Assembly (NCBI RefSeq): GCF_014229245.1
Contig: NZ_JAARZJ010000001.1
Span: 186,001 to 250,000 of the forward strand
DNA from: Listeria farberi
GTDB lineage: Bacteria; Bacillota; Bacilli; Lactobacillales; Listeriaceae
Length of the DNA stretch: 64,000 nucleotides
Direction: 5' to 3'
Shown in pieces: positions 1 through 9,250 of the stretch (position 1 is its first letter; every line of letters starts with the position of its first letter). The notes beneath the pieces were generated by a model. It saw only the letters and a list, made by a program, of their open reading frames with translations. It was not told the origin of the DNA and ran no database searches. Both the position numbers and the translations under genes were made by a program.

Positions 1-54
1 CAATTACCCATAACTACCTAGAGTTTGTATCGCATAATGAAAATGAAAAAATTT

Positions 55-109
55 AGATTAGGCTACTAGTTTCCTTCAATTATAGGAAACTAGTAGCCTA
101 ATTTTTTTA
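55..109. terminator. Strong hairpin terminator, possibly bidirectional
   Basis: A stem of about 17 bp (TTAGGCTACTAGTTTCC pairing with GGAAACTAGTAGCCTAA) with an AT-rich loop is followed by ATTTTTTTAT. A-runs also precede the left arm, so it could stop transcripts on both strands. It separates the unseen gene to the left from the surface protein gene. Confidence 0.85.
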
Positions 110-252
110 TAGTATTTTAATGTAATTATATATGACGATATATAACTTTTGTACATATAAAACACTTCCAATCGGCTTGTTGCATAAAACTAATGAAAAT
201 GTGAGTAATCCGCTGGTATTTTTGGTTTCGCTAATAATAGTACTTACCACTC

Positions 253-296
253 AAATGTGTCTTAAATGTGTCGGAAAAGTGTTTGAAGTGTGACGG
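253..296 (+). repeat. Four 11-bp phased direct repeats
   Basis: Four successive 11-mers read AAATGTGTCTT, AAATGTGTCGG, AAAAGTGTTTG and AAGTGTGACGG with no spacer, so a GTGT-centred core recurs about once per helical turn. The array ends 34 bp before the -35 element of the promoter at 331-359. Its position and spacing resemble an activator binding region of a response regulator type; no binding protein can be named. Confidence 0.6.
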
Positions 297-330
297 ATGT
301 TTGAATGGAATTGCTGATAGTGCGGCTTTT

Positions 331-359
331 TTGAACAAGATACCTTAAGTATATATACA
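331..359 (+). promoter_or_regulatory. Promoter of the surface protein gene
   Basis: TTGAAC (331-336), a 17-bp spacer and TATACA (354-359) match the sigma-A consensus well. The predicted transcript starts near 366, giving a leader of about 78 nt before the ATG at 444. Confidence 0.6.
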
Positions 360-443
360 GTATATGAAATCGTTTGTTACTATTTATTTGTGCCTTGGAG
401 ATTCAAAAGACAACAACATCCAGAGAAGGAGAGAGTTATATAT

Positions 444-3400
444 ATGGTGAAATCATTAAACATTCGACGTTTATTTTTATTATTAATAACGAGTTTATTA
501 ATAATCAGCCAGCTTAATTTAACATCTTTTCAAGCTTTTGCAGAAGAGCGAAATGAGGAGCCGCTTTCATATGAAGTCCAGAAAGAGCTTTCAGCTGACA
601 AAAAAAGCGCTAAACTTAAAATAAAAGCAACTCCGTCTAACGAAGAAGTAAAAATTGTAAGTATTGAAACACCTGATAAGCAGATAACAGAGGGACAAGA
701 AGCAGAATTCACTGCGGAAAAAAATGGTCCGATTGATTTTATTATCACTTATCAAGAAAAACAAGATGGGCAATATCAAGAAAATAAAACGTTTAAAGCG
801 ACTTATGAAGTAAGCGAGATTTTAGTCGATGAAAATAAGACGGACGTTAACAAAAATCTTCTTAAGTCGAGTGAATCTAATGTTACCCTAGAAATTCCCG
901 ACTATGATGGTAGTGCTTGGAAGAATGGAGAAATCAAAGAAGTTAATGTTACGGCATCATTTGATGACAATACTTCTGGTCAAAAGAAATTAAACTTTAC
1001 TCTGCCAGATGGCATGAGGTTTGTTTCTATTCCAGTTCCAAGCAACTATTCAGCGACAAATGATGTAGATACAGGAGTTTTGAATTATTTAAATACGGGC
1101 GACCCATTAGGGAGTGCGATTAGTTCAGTTTCTGTTCCAAGTAAAGAATCAACATACGGTAAAGCAACATATGGAACGGTTAGTTACACTTTAGAACCAG
1201 GTACAGAAAAGGTGAGTTTTAGTTTTTCTGTACGAGTTGATGCAGTAAAATATTATGGGACGACAGATATAAAATCACCAATTAAAGTAGAAACATTCGA
1301 GGGAGATGAGAGTACGCCAGTTGATTCAGCCCAACAAGCTATTCATGCTGAGGGGAGAAATGTAGTTGGTGCCGCAGAGCAAAGTCATGTAGAGACAATG
1401 TTTAGAAATTGGTATTCTACTGCGACTTTGTCAAGTGTGACAGCTAGTACAGATACAGAAGATTCTTTTAACTATACGAAGTGTTACTCTGTTGTAAATA
1501 GTATAGTTCAAGAAGATGGTCGTGGATCAAAATCTTTTGTTCCTAAACATGTCTCCGTAACTCTTTACTATCCAGAAGGAATGGAATACGTTGGAGTGGT
1601 AAATGAATCTAAGTCGTTATTGGAAAATACTGCTGATAGAACTATTACTCCCTATCCTGAAGAAAATAAAGTAGTAATTGATTGCAATCAGCAAAATTTT
1701 CCCAGCTCGCCAGGTACTATATATGCAGTAAAATATAAGGTGCCAAAGGGTACGAAAGCAGGTACTTATACCACTAATAAAGTGCCTCATGCAGTAATTA
1801 CAACTTATGACAATAATGTATTTGAAACAGATGCTCTAACAAATAACGTTAGCGATATGACAACTCTAGCTGAGAAAGATACTTGCACAGTCGTAGAAGA
1901 AACGGAGAATATTATGTCCGTTTTACCAAGAAATCATTATATAAACCCAGATAATGAATCATGGGGTGGACATGTTCAAATTAATAACAAAAACTCCGCT
2001 GGTGTTAAAAAAAACCAAATGTATCAAATTAAATTCGATGAAAATTGGGAAGCTTATACTGTCAATTTACCTTGTGATGGAACATTATCCGGAAATAAAG
2101 TGACAGATGTACAATATAAAACGAACCTTAATTCAACTTATCGAACTTATGAAGGTTCGTTGCCTAAAACAAATGCTAATAAGATGGTAACAATGACAGC
2201 TGCAGGTATTGGTTTGCAACCAGGAGAATATTTTACTGAGGTTAAGGCCAATGTAGGAGATTTCTCTGTAGGTTATACAAATATTGATCCCACTGCTGCA
2301 TTTACTTCTACATCTTCACTTTCGTATGGGATTGTTAAACCTGGTATTAAAACAGTTGATTTTAATGTAAATGTATGGGATGCGGGAGACGAAGAGAACA
2401 CCAAAGTGAATGGTGTGTCCACCTATATCGTATCAAATAATGTTTCATCTGCAGTAGATGGTTCCGCTAGTTTTTATAATCAAGAAGGAACTAAAGTTAA
2501 AACTGCAAAAGCTGGCGATACTTTAACTACTAAAGCATCACTAGTTTTACATGGTTACCCATTTGGAACGAGAACCGTCTTGAATGACCCAGAAATATAT
2601 TTACGCCAAATTGAAGGGGCAAAAATTAAGCCAGGATCCATTAAATTATATAATCAAGACGACGAAGAAGTAGATTTTTCTATGGAAGAAAAATCAGCTT
2701 TGAATGGTGATAAAGTTTATGTTTTAAAAACAACAGATGCTACAGTAGGAGAATATGTTGGGAATCCTGCTAAAAAACAATATTTGAATATTGAATATGA
2801 TACTGTTTTTGATGTCACGTTAGATAAAAGTATCCAAACAGACATCCAAAAAATGCTCGCTTGGGGCGGAAGTAATGTATACTCAGCAATTTCAGCTAAT
2901 TCGTTTTCTGATAATGGATTAGATGTTAACCAAAATGGTAAAGATAGAGAATACCTGCTTTCTACAAAAGCGAGTATGTTAAGTGTGTCTAAACAAGATA
3001 CAGTTAGCGTTGAAACTTTCTTAAGTGTTGCTGATGAAGGTACAAAAGCAGCTTACGTGGATGGAGATGAGAGTACCGTTTCTTACTTCACACCTGGAAC
3101 GGAAGCAGACTATATGGTAAAAGTAACTAACTCTTCTAGTGCTAGTACAAGCGCTTTAGATGTATTTGTTCCAATTCCAAAGACAGGACAAAACTTTGGT
3201 TCTAAATTCCAATCAGAAGCCTTTAAATGGGATATGAAACTAAATGGAGCGGTACCATTAACTGATGAACAAAAAGCACAATTGGAAATTAGTTATGCAA
3301 CAGAAGCAAATGCAGATAATTATGAGTCAGAAAGTGTTTATAGTTCTTCACCTTCAAGTTATGAAAAAGTTAACATGGTACGTATCAGAGTGAAAACCCA

Positions 3401-6400
3401 GATTGATTCGGGTGAATCACAAACAATCAAAGTCCCGCTAAAAGTAGATGAAACCTTTAATTCTGCTACAGAAGAAGATAAAATAAGTGAGCGTAATGTG
3501 TACAACCCCCATTATCGTGTAACTACAAATACGTATTCTGGAGCATTATCAGGTACTAAAGTAGGGGCAGAGCTAGTTATTTTAGAAGCAGGTGGTTTCC
3601 TGTTCCAAGATAAAGATGCCAATGGTTTATATGAAAAAGAGCAAGGTGATACGGCTCTTGCAAACGAAACAGTGGAACTTTATAAATGGAATGAATCTAC
3701 TTCTGCTTATGAACCTTTCTTAAAGGACGGAGATCCTGTAACTGTTAAAACAAACGCAGATGGGAAATACACATTTAATTACAATGTAGGTTTAGCTTAC
3801 GGAAAATATGCTGTGAAATTCCCTGACAGAGCAGGTAACCAATTTACTTTGAAAAAAGTAGGACAAGATAATACGATAAATAGTACGGTACCTAATACGG
3901 GTACAGACAAAGGTTGGGTAAAAGAAATTAATCCAGAACAACCAACTTCACAAAATATTAATGCTGGTTATATGGAGTATGCGCCTGCTAATGATTTAAA
4001 AGTTAATCTTAGCGATAAAACACTACAAGCAGGTAAAAGCTTAAAAGTAACTTTACCAAAAGTGGAAGCAACGAGTGGAGAAGCGGCGGAAAATACGATT
4101 GAACCTTCATTTTTCCATAATATTCAAGCTCCATCAAATGGTTACAAATGGACTAGTAAAGATGCGAGTGTGGCAACTGTTGACACAGCTAGTGACGGTT
4201 CTGGAATAATTGTTGGGGTTTCTGCTGGAGATAAAGCTATAGCTACAACAGATCTTAGCATCACAATTAAAGATATTTTTGGTACAGAGAAAAAATCTAC
4301 TGCCCCTGTTTATATAACTAATTCAAAAGCAGTAGTGGACCAAAAAGGACCTATTACTTTAGGCGCTATGGATTTCACATTAGAACACAAAGAAGCGATT
4401 GACCTTTCTGAAACAGAAGCAACTAATTTAGCAAAAGCGGTTGCCTTTGAAGAAATAAAAACAGGTGTACTTTCTTCTGCGCAAGATAGTACTGACTCTC
4501 TTCAAGTAGATGAAAATCAATTAAAAGCTATTCAAGAAGCATCTAATCTAGGAGGCACTTACCCATTAACGTATCAAGTAACAAAAGATGGGCAAACAGC
4601 AGAGGTAATTATTCAAGTGACTGTAGAAAAAGACTTGACTGTAATTAACGTACACGATTCTATTTTATATGTAGGAGATGCGTGGACTGCTTCAGATAAC
4701 TTTGATAGTGCGCTTGATAAAACAGGCGAAATATTGCCATTTGCAGCTATTCAAGTAGCAGGATCAGTTGATACGACCACTGCTGGAATTTATTCAGTCA
4801 ATTATTCCTATCAAGGAATGACAAAAACAGCCAAGATTGAAGTAAAAGATAATCTAACAGAAGTTAATGCACATGACTCTATCATTTATACAAACGATAC
4901 TTGGAGTGCTGCAGATAATTTTGATAGTGCATTGAATAAAACTGGAAATGCATTGAGTTTAAGCGACCTTACAGTAACCGGAACAGTAAATACAAAACAA
5001 GCTGGAACATATACAGTTACGTATAAATATGAAAATGTAGAAAAAACGATTACAGTTACTGTAAAAGAAAATAAAAAAGGTGTTAACGGACATAACTCTA
5101 CTATCTATGTTGGGGATTCTTGGACAGCAGAAGATAATTTTGATAATGCAGTAGATAAAGATGGCAATCCAGTTGCTTTTGCTGATGTAAAAGTAAAAGA
5201 AGATCCATCTGTGAATATTCATCAAGCAGGCACTTATCAAATCACTTATAGTTATGATGGGGTATCAACCACGGTTACGCTAACGGTGAAAGAAATTAAA
5301 ACAGCTATTAATGCACATGATTCTATTCTGTATATTAATGATAATTGGAATGCTGCAGACAATTTTGACAGCGCTCGTGATAAAGACGGAAATTCTGTAT
5401 CATTTGATGATGTGCAAGTGACTGGGTCTGTAGATACAACACAGGCAGGGACCTATACTATAACTTATGCATACGATGGTCTAACGAAAACGATTCAAGT
5501 TACAGTGAAAAATCCACAAACAGCTATTCAAGCACACGGTTCTGTAATTTATGCAGGAGATAAGTGGCAAGCAAAAGATAACTTTGATAAAGCTATTGAT
5601 AAAGCTGGAAAAGATGTTGAATGGAAAAATATTACTGTTAACACCAATGTTGATACAACAAAACCGGGCGTTTATACAGTAACCTATAGCTATGATGGTA
5701 TCTCTAGCACAATTAATATAACTGTGAAACCATTACAAACTACAGTGAAAGTTCACGATAGCAGTTTTTACGCAGGAAGTAACTGGAATGCGAAAGATAA
5801 TTTCGACCAGGCTACGAATAAAGATGGAGAAAAAATAGATTTCCAAGATATTACTGTCACTGGTAGTGTTAATAGTAATACACCTGGCACTTACGAAATA
5901 AGCTATCTATATGATGGTGTAAAAGCTATCGCAAGAGTAACTGTCTTGAAAAACCATGCAACTTTAATAGTAAAAGACAGCGTTCTAACAACAGGTGACA
6001 CTTGGAATGCACAAGATAATTTCATTAAAGCATTAGATCGTGACGGCCGAGCTATTTCATTTGATCAAGTGAAGGTAGAAGGCAATGTCAATCCGTATAA
6101 AGCTGGGAAATACCAAGTTACGTATTCGGTAGATCCTAATGAAGGTACAAAAGATGCTGGCAAGCAAGTGTTATCAGTAACAGCGACGATTCAAGTAGAA
6201 GAGGTTAAACAAGCAAATGCACAAGGAAATAGCTCGTTAACAATAAAAGATAATACACAACATATGGTTACATCTGATGATATCAAACTCATCCCCAAAA
6301 CAGGTGACCAAGAGAATCCATGGGTTTTCTGGGCTGGTATTAGTTTGGTTGGACTTGGATTAGTATTATTGATGTTCTTACAAAGAAGACGTAATTCGAA

Positions 6401-6404
6401 TTAA
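444..6404 (+). CDS. Large cell-wall anchored surface protein with seven Ig-like repeats
   Basis: The product is a 1986-residue exported protein, probably an adhesin or structural surface protein; its ligand is unknown. Residues 1 to about 35 form a signal peptide ending near SFQAFA. The next roughly 1000 residues have no repeat that I recognise, apart from a beta-rich section with a VPIPKTG string typical of DUF11-like modules. Around residues 1050-1140 a segment beginning GGFLFQDKDANG looks like an SdrD B-like (Cna-B type) domain. Residues 1398-1921 are seven tandem repeats of about 73 residues resembling bacterial Ig group 3. The C-terminus has IPKTG (1950-1954), a hydrophobic helix and RRR, a sortase signal with Ile in place of the usual Leu. 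The ATG at 444 is preferred over the upstream GTG at 390 because AAGGAG precedes it and the signal peptide then begins properly. The gene stands alone between a terminator and a convergent gene. Confidence 0.85.
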   Translation: MVKSLNIRRLFLLLITSLLIISQLNLTSFQAFAEERNEEPLSYEVQKELSADKKSAKLKIKATPSNEEVKIVSIETPDKQITEGQEAEFTAEKNGPIDFIITYQEKQDGQYQENKTFKATYEVSEILVDENKTDVNKNLLKSSESNVTLEIPDYDGSAWKNGEIKEVNVTASFDDNTSGQKKLNFTLPDGMRFVSIPVPSNYSATNDVDTGVLNYLNTGDPLGSAISSVSVPSKESTYGKATYGTVSYTLEPGTEKVSFSFSVRVDAVKYYGTTDIKSPIKVETFEGDESTPVDSAQQAIHAEGRNVVGAAEQSHVETMFRNWYSTATLSSVTASTDTEDSFNYTKCYSVVNSIVQEDGRGSKSFVPKHVSVTLYYPEGMEYVGVVNESKSLLENTADRTITPYPEENKVVIDCNQQNFPSSPGTIYAVKYKVPKGTKAGTYTTNKVPHAVITTYDNNVFETDALTNNVSDMTTLAEKDTCTVVEETENIMSVLPRNHYINPDNESWGGHVQINNKNSAGVKKNQMYQIKFDENWEAYTVNLPCDGTLSGNKVTDVQYKTNLNSTYRTYEGSLPKTNANKMVTMTAAGIGLQPGEYFTEVKANVGDFSVGYTNIDPTAAFTSTSSLSYGIVKPGIKTVDFNVNVWDAGDEENTKVNGVSTYIVSNNVSSAVDGSASFYNQEGTKVKTAKAGDTLTTKASLVLHGYPFGTRTVLNDPEIYLRQIEGAKIKPGSIKLYNQDDEEVDFSMEEKSALNGDKVYVLKTTDATVGEYVGNPAKKQYLNIEYDTVFDVTLDKSIQTDIQKMLAWGGSNVYSAISANSFSDNGLDVNQNGKDREYLLSTKASMLSVSKQDTVSVETFLSVADEGTKAAYVDGDESTVSYFTPGTEADYMVKVTNSSSASTSALDVFVPIPKTGQNFGSKFQSEAFKWDMKLNGAVPLTDEQKAQLEISYATEANADNYESESVYSSSPSSYEKVNMVRIRVKTQIDSGESQTIKVPLKVDETFNSATEEDKISERNVYNPHYRVTTNTYSGALSGTKVGAELVILEAGGFLFQDKDANGLYEKEQGDTALANETVELYKWNESTSAYEPFLKDGDPVTVKTNADGKYTFNYNVGLAYGKYAVKFPDRAGNQFTLKKVGQDNTINSTVPNTGTDKGWVKEINPEQPTSQNINAGYMEYAPANDLKVNLSDKTLQAGKSLKVTLPKVEATSGEAAENTIEPSFFHNIQAPSNGYKWTSKDASVATVDTASDGSGIIVGVSAGDKAIATTDLSITIKDIFGTEKKSTAPVYITNSKAVVDQKGPITLGAMDFTLEHKEAIDLSETEATNLAKAVAFEEIKTGVLSSAQDSTDSLQVDENQLKAIQEASNLGGTYPLTYQVTKDGQTAEVIIQVTVEKDLTVINVHDSILYVGDAWTASDNFDSALDKTGEILPFAAIQVAGSVDTTTAGIYSVNYSYQGMTKTAKIEVKDNLTEVNAHDSIIYTNDTWSAADNFDSALNKTGNALSLSDLTVTGTVNTKQAGTYTVTYKYENVEKTITVTVKENKKGVNGHNSTIYVGDSWTAEDNFDNAVDKDGNPVAFADVKVKEDPSVNIHQAGTYQITYSYDGVSTTVTLTVKEIKTAINAHDSILYINDNWNAADNFDSARDKDGNSVSFDDVQVTGSVDTTQAGTYTITYAYDGLTKTIQVTVKNPQTAIQAHGSVIYAGDKWQAKDNFDKAIDKAGKDVEWKNITVNTNVDTTKPGVYTVTYSYDGISSTINITVKPLQTTVKVHDSSFYAGSNWNAKDNFDQATNKDGEKIDFQDITVTGSVNSNTPGTYEISYLYDGVKAIARVTVLKNHATLIVKDSVLTTGDTWNAQDNFIKALDRDGRAISFDQVKVEGNVNPYKAGKYQVTYSVDPNEGTKDAGKQVLSVTATIQVEEVKQANAQGNSSLTIKDNTQHMVTSDDIKLIPKTGDQENPWVFWAGISLVGLGLVLLMFLQRRRNSN
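4635..6206 (+). repeat. Seven tandem Ig-like repeats inside the surface protein
   Basis: Seven units of about 219 bp share a pattern that, in protein, reads HDS-x-x-Y-x-GD-x-W-x-A-x-DNF-D-A, then a TAGTYTVTYSYDG-like strand and a closing TVTVK. The third unit carries a small insertion (KEDPSVNIHQAG) and the last unit has an extra loop before its final strand. Units are diverged in DNA, so they are old duplications and not a recent expansion. Confidence 0.85.
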
Positions 6405-6420
6405 CACGTAGGACATCAAA

Positions 6421-6462
6421 AGAGGAAGGATCCCTTCAAGTAGGGCGCCTTCCTCTTTTTCT
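6421..6462. terminator. Terminator between surface protein and ferredoxin genes
   Basis: AGAGGAAGG (6421-6429) pairs with CCTTCCTCT (6448-6456), followed by TTTTT. Both flanking genes converge on it. It serves the surface protein gene clearly and could also serve the ferredoxin gene, because an A-run precedes the left arm. Confidence 0.8.
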
Positions 6463-6464
6463 AT

Positions 6465-6689
6465 TTATTTAAATGGTCTATCAGAAACCTTAATAGAAAG
6501 CGAAGGACAAGCAAATTCCGCATCCATCACCATTTCCTCTAAGTCTTCTGGAATTTCTTTTATTCCAGTATTATTATCTAATATATTATAAGCAAGACCT
6601 TCAGTATCATAATCAAAAACATCAGGAGCATGAATAGAACAAGCACCACAAGCAATACAAGTGTCTTTTTCAACGAGACAATACTTCAA
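6465..6689 (-). CDS. fer: [4Fe-4S] ferredoxin
   Basis: A 74-residue electron carrier of the Bacillus Fer type. The sequence begins [17 protein letters not shown], giving the three clustered cysteines CxxCxxC, with the fourth in FACP near the C-terminus; together they ligate one [4Fe-4S] cluster. I place the start at a TTG (6689) with AAAGGAAG upstream. The longer reading from an ATG at 6746 would begin inside the likely -10 box at 6745-6750 and adds 19 residues not found in the family. The gene is divergent from ypbB-recQ, as in Bacillus. It donates electrons to redox enzymes; partners cannot be read from this locus. Confidence 0.9.
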   Translation of the reverse strand: MKYCLVEKDTCIACGACSIHAPDVFDYDTEGLAYNILDNNTGIKEIPEDLEEMVMDAEFACPSLSIKVSDRPFK

Positions 6690-6744
6690 TTTTCTACGCT
6701 TCCTTTCTAAAATAACAGTTTGAAGCAAGATTTTTTCTTTTTCC

Positions 6745-6753
6745 ATTGTACCA
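6745..6753 (-). promoter_or_regulatory. Extended -10 promoter of fer
   Basis: On the minus strand TGGTACAAT forms an extended -10 element (TGnTACAAT). The predicted start lies near 6738, which rules out translation from the ATG at 6746 and supports the TTG start at 6689. No good -35 is visible. Confidence 0.5.
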
Positions 6754-6803
6754 TATTTTGATAAAGATTTTTCAGGAAAAGTAATGTAGAACAGGTGTTT
6801 CTG

Positions 6804-6812
6804 TGGTATGAT
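6804..6812 (+). promoter_or_regulatory. Extended -10 promoter of ypbB-recQ
   Basis: TGTGGTATGAT contains TGnTATGAT, an extended -10 element, about 30 nt before the TTG start of ypbB. The -35 region is poor. Confidence 0.4.
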
Positions 6813-6842
6813 TAATGTTAGAAAAAAGGTGGTGAAAACGTC

Positions 6843-7850
6843 TTGGATAAGCTTGATAATTATATCGTGACAATTTTAGAAAAGAGTATTACTCCTAGGA
6901 AATTGCCATTTTTACATACTATTTTGGCTGGTAGAAGGACTGGTCAGGCTGTTCAGGATGCGCATCTTTTTCAAATGCAGCATTTATTTGGATTAGTACC
7001 AAATTTGAAATTAAAGTATTTAGAAACAAGGCTTAAAGAATTAATGCGACAAGGTATAATTACTGTTACTGAAAATGGCTATAAAGTGGAACAGAAGCCC
7101 AGTATTTCGTTTGAAAAGAGTTATCCTTCCTTTCATGGATTTGCTTTTCAACAACAAGTTTTTGCCTTCTTTGCACATTTACGACTCGCAGTTCAAGTTG
7201 TTAGTAATAAACACCATACAGAGAAATATTATTTACCAGTTATTCGCGATAAGAAAGTACAGCAATTTATCAAAATTTGGTTACAAAATAAGCAACAAGA
7301 TGACCTTGCTGATAGATTATATATTGAACTTATCAAGTGGTTTAATAGCTTAGCTGTAAGTAGACCAGAATTTTTAGTGGAACGATTTTCCGGCGGGAAA
7401 CTAATGGGTTATACCACAGAACAAATTGCTACTAAATATCAAGTGGAGAAGTGGGATGTTTATTTTGAAGTATTACATGAACTTCATCGGTTGCTTGCTA
7501 CCATAAAAGAAAGCGAAGAGGAGTGGCCGCTTTTAGCTAGTTTAATACCAAATGAACTGATGAACCTAACTTCTTCAGCTATAAAAACTTATATATTGTG
7601 GGGAAAAGGAATGGATTTGGAGATGGTTGAACGGATCCGAAATTTAAAAACAAGTACGATACAAGATCATTTTGTGGAAATTAGAGCTACTTTGAAAGAA
7701 GCAAAAGTTCCTTATTTACCAGAGGAGGAATTAATCAAAGCAATTAATTCGAGAAACTGGCATTTACTTCGGGACATAAAAGCTGCATTTCCAGATTTGG
7801 ATTATTATCAAATCCGCTTAGCAGTTGTCAGTAAGGAGGACGAACAATGA
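6843..7850 (+). CDS. ypbB: YpbB-like helix-turn-helix protein paired with RecQ
   Basis: A 335-residue protein of the Bacillus YpbB family, which always precedes a short RecQ helicase but has no settled function. The N-terminal third is rich in helices that look like a winged helix ([16 protein letters not shown] ... [15 protein letters not shown]). The C-terminal part, around residues 240-330, has a helix-turn-helix domain ([10 protein letters not shown] and a later [17 protein letters not shown]). Translation begins at TTG (6843) after AAAGGTGG. The stop codon overlaps the recQ start by 4 nt, so the two are translationally coupled. I infer a DNA-binding partner or regulator of RecQ. Confidence 0.8.
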   Translation: MDKLDNYIVTILEKSITPRKLPFLHTILAGRRTGQAVQDAHLFQMQHLFGLVPNLKLKYLETRLKELMRQGIITVTENGYKVEQKPSISFEKSYPSFHGFAFQQQVFAFFAHLRLAVQVVSNKHHTEKYYLPVIRDKKVQQFIKIWLQNKQQDDLADRLYIELIKWFNSLAVSRPEFLVERFSGGKLMGYTTEQIATKYQVEKWDVYFEVLHELHRLLATIKESEEEWPLLASLIPNELMNLTSSAIKTYILWGKGMDLEMVERIRNLKTSTIQDHFVEIRATLKEAKVPYLPEEELIKAINSRNWHLLRDIKAAFPDLDYYQIRLAVVSKEDEQ

Positions 7851-9250
7851 ATTTAGAACAAGAATTAAAGACCTATCTTGGTTTTGAGGAATTTCGTCCG
7901 GGACAAAAAGAAGTAATTGAAAAAGTACTAGCAAAGAAAAACTGTTTCGCGATGCTACCGACTGGCACTGGAAAAACCGTTTGTTATCAGCTAGCGGGAC
8001 ATCTAATGGACGGACTAGTATTAATTGTCTCTCCGCTACTATCGCTTATGCAAGATCAGATGGAAAGAATGCGAGCTTACGGGGAAAAACGTGTGGCGGC
8101 GCTCAATAGTTTTTTAAAGAAAGAAGAAAAACAGCAAATCATTACAAATATTCATTTATATAAGTTTATATTTTTATCTCCAGAGATGTTAAATAATAAA
8201 ATTGTTAAAAATACGCTTCTACAACAAAAGATTAGCTTATTTGTTATAGATGAAGCCCACTGTATTTCTCAGTGGGGACATGACTTTCGACCTGATTACT
8301 TGATGCTTGGGCAGTTTATTGAAGAGGCTAAATTTCCAGTTTCGATGGTACTTACAGCTACTGCAACTAAAAAAGTTAGAGCAGATATATTAAAACAGCT
8401 ACATCTAGCTGATTGTGAACAAGTGATTTATTCTGTTAACCGGCCTAATATTTATTTGCAAGTAGAAAAATTTTCTAATCAACTTACTAAAAAAGAACGT
8501 TTATATGAGCTAGTTTCCAGGCTAAAAACACCTGGTATTATTTATTTTTCTAGTAAGAAACTAGCAGAAAATACTGCAAAAGAGTTGAATGAAGTACTTG
8601 GTTTAAGTGTTGCTTATTATCATGGCGATATGGAAACGGAAGATAGAATTGTGATTCAGCAACAATTTGTATACGGACAGTTAGATATTATTTGTGCAAC
8701 GAGTGCATTTGGAATGGGAATAGACAAGGCGAGTATACGCTTCGTTATTCATTACCATATGCCAGCAGACATAGAAGCTTATTTGCAGGAAATTGGCAGA
8801 GCTGGTCGTGATGGAAAAGAAAGTATTGCTATTTTACTGTATGCTATTGGAGATGAGTTTATCCAAATGCAGTTAGCAGACCAAGATATACCGGATGTTA
8901 ACCTTATGCATCTACCAAAAGAACAGCTTAAAACACTCCCAGAAACAGAACAACGCTTTATTGATTATTACCAAAAAAGTGGTTTAACAACAACAGAATT
9001 AACGACTAAAATGGAATATCGAAAAAGCTGGAAAAGAGCTAATTTACAACAATTTATTGGATATATACATTCAGAATCGTGCCGTAGAAACTATATAATG
9101 CGTTATTTTGAAGAAAACCCTCTAGAAGTAACACCCGAAAATTGCTGTGATTTAGATAGTGCTTTTACCATAAGTTTTGAAAAAGAAGAAAAGACAAGTC
9201 CAAAAGAAATATTGACCTGGGAAAATTACTTATCTTATCTACTTCAATAG
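7847..9250 (+). CDS. recQ: RecQ-family ATP-dependent DNA helicase (short form)
   Basis: A 467-residue 3'-5' DNA helicase acting in recombinational repair. Motif I is PTGTGKT (near residue 40), motif II is DEAH followed by CISQWGHDFRPDY, motif III is TATA, and motif VI is GRAGRDG (near residue 320). The C-terminal zinc-binding part keeps only three of the usual four cysteines (SCRR and NCCD), and there is no HRDC domain, as in the Bacillus RecS/RecQ short forms of about 500 residues. It is the second gene of the ypbB-recQ pair. Assignment to RecQ is firm; the degenerate zinc site is an observation from the sequence. Confidence 0.92.
   Translation: MNLEQELKTYLGFEEFRPGQKEVIEKVLAKKNCFAMLPTGTGKTVCYQLAGHLMDGLVLIVSPLLSLMQDQMERMRAYGEKRVAALNSFLKKEEKQQIITNIHLYKFIFLSPEMLNNKIVKNTLLQQKISLFVIDEAHCISQWGHDFRPDYLMLGQFIEEAKFPVSMVLTATATKKVRADILKQLHLADCEQVIYSVNRPNIYLQVEKFSNQLTKKERLYELVSRLKTPGIIYFSSKKLAENTAKELNEVLGLSVAYYHGDMETEDRIVIQQQFVYGQLDIICATSAFGMGIDKASIRFVIHYHMPADIEAYLQEIGRAGRDGKESIAILLYAIGDEFIQMQLADQDIPDVNLMHLPKEQLKTLPETEQRFIDYYQKSGLTTTELTTKMEYRKSWKRANLQQFIGYIHSESCRRNYIMRYFEENPLEVTPENCCDLDSAFTISFEKEEKTSPKEILTWENYLSYLLQ

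Larger units (their letters stand above)
1..443. other. Upstream region of the surface protein gene
   Basis: This stretch holds no convincing gene. It contains a strong terminator hairpin (55-109), a set of four direct repeats spaced exactly 11 bp apart (253-296), a good sigma-A type promoter (331-359) and the ribosome-binding site of the surface protein gene at 426-431. Bases 110-250 are very AT-rich and show no further pattern that I can name. Confidence 0.7.

Noticed and set aside
3-56. An open frame entering from the left edge and stopping with TAG at 54-56, just before a terminator
   Set aside because: Only 17 codons are visible, with no start and no recognisable motif, so a truncated gene cannot be supported over chance.
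3166-3192. Internal VPIPKTG in the surface protein, like the C-terminal IPKTG
   Set aside because: It is not followed by a hydrophobic helix and basic tail, and such strings are common in DUF11-like modules, so it is not a second sorting signal.
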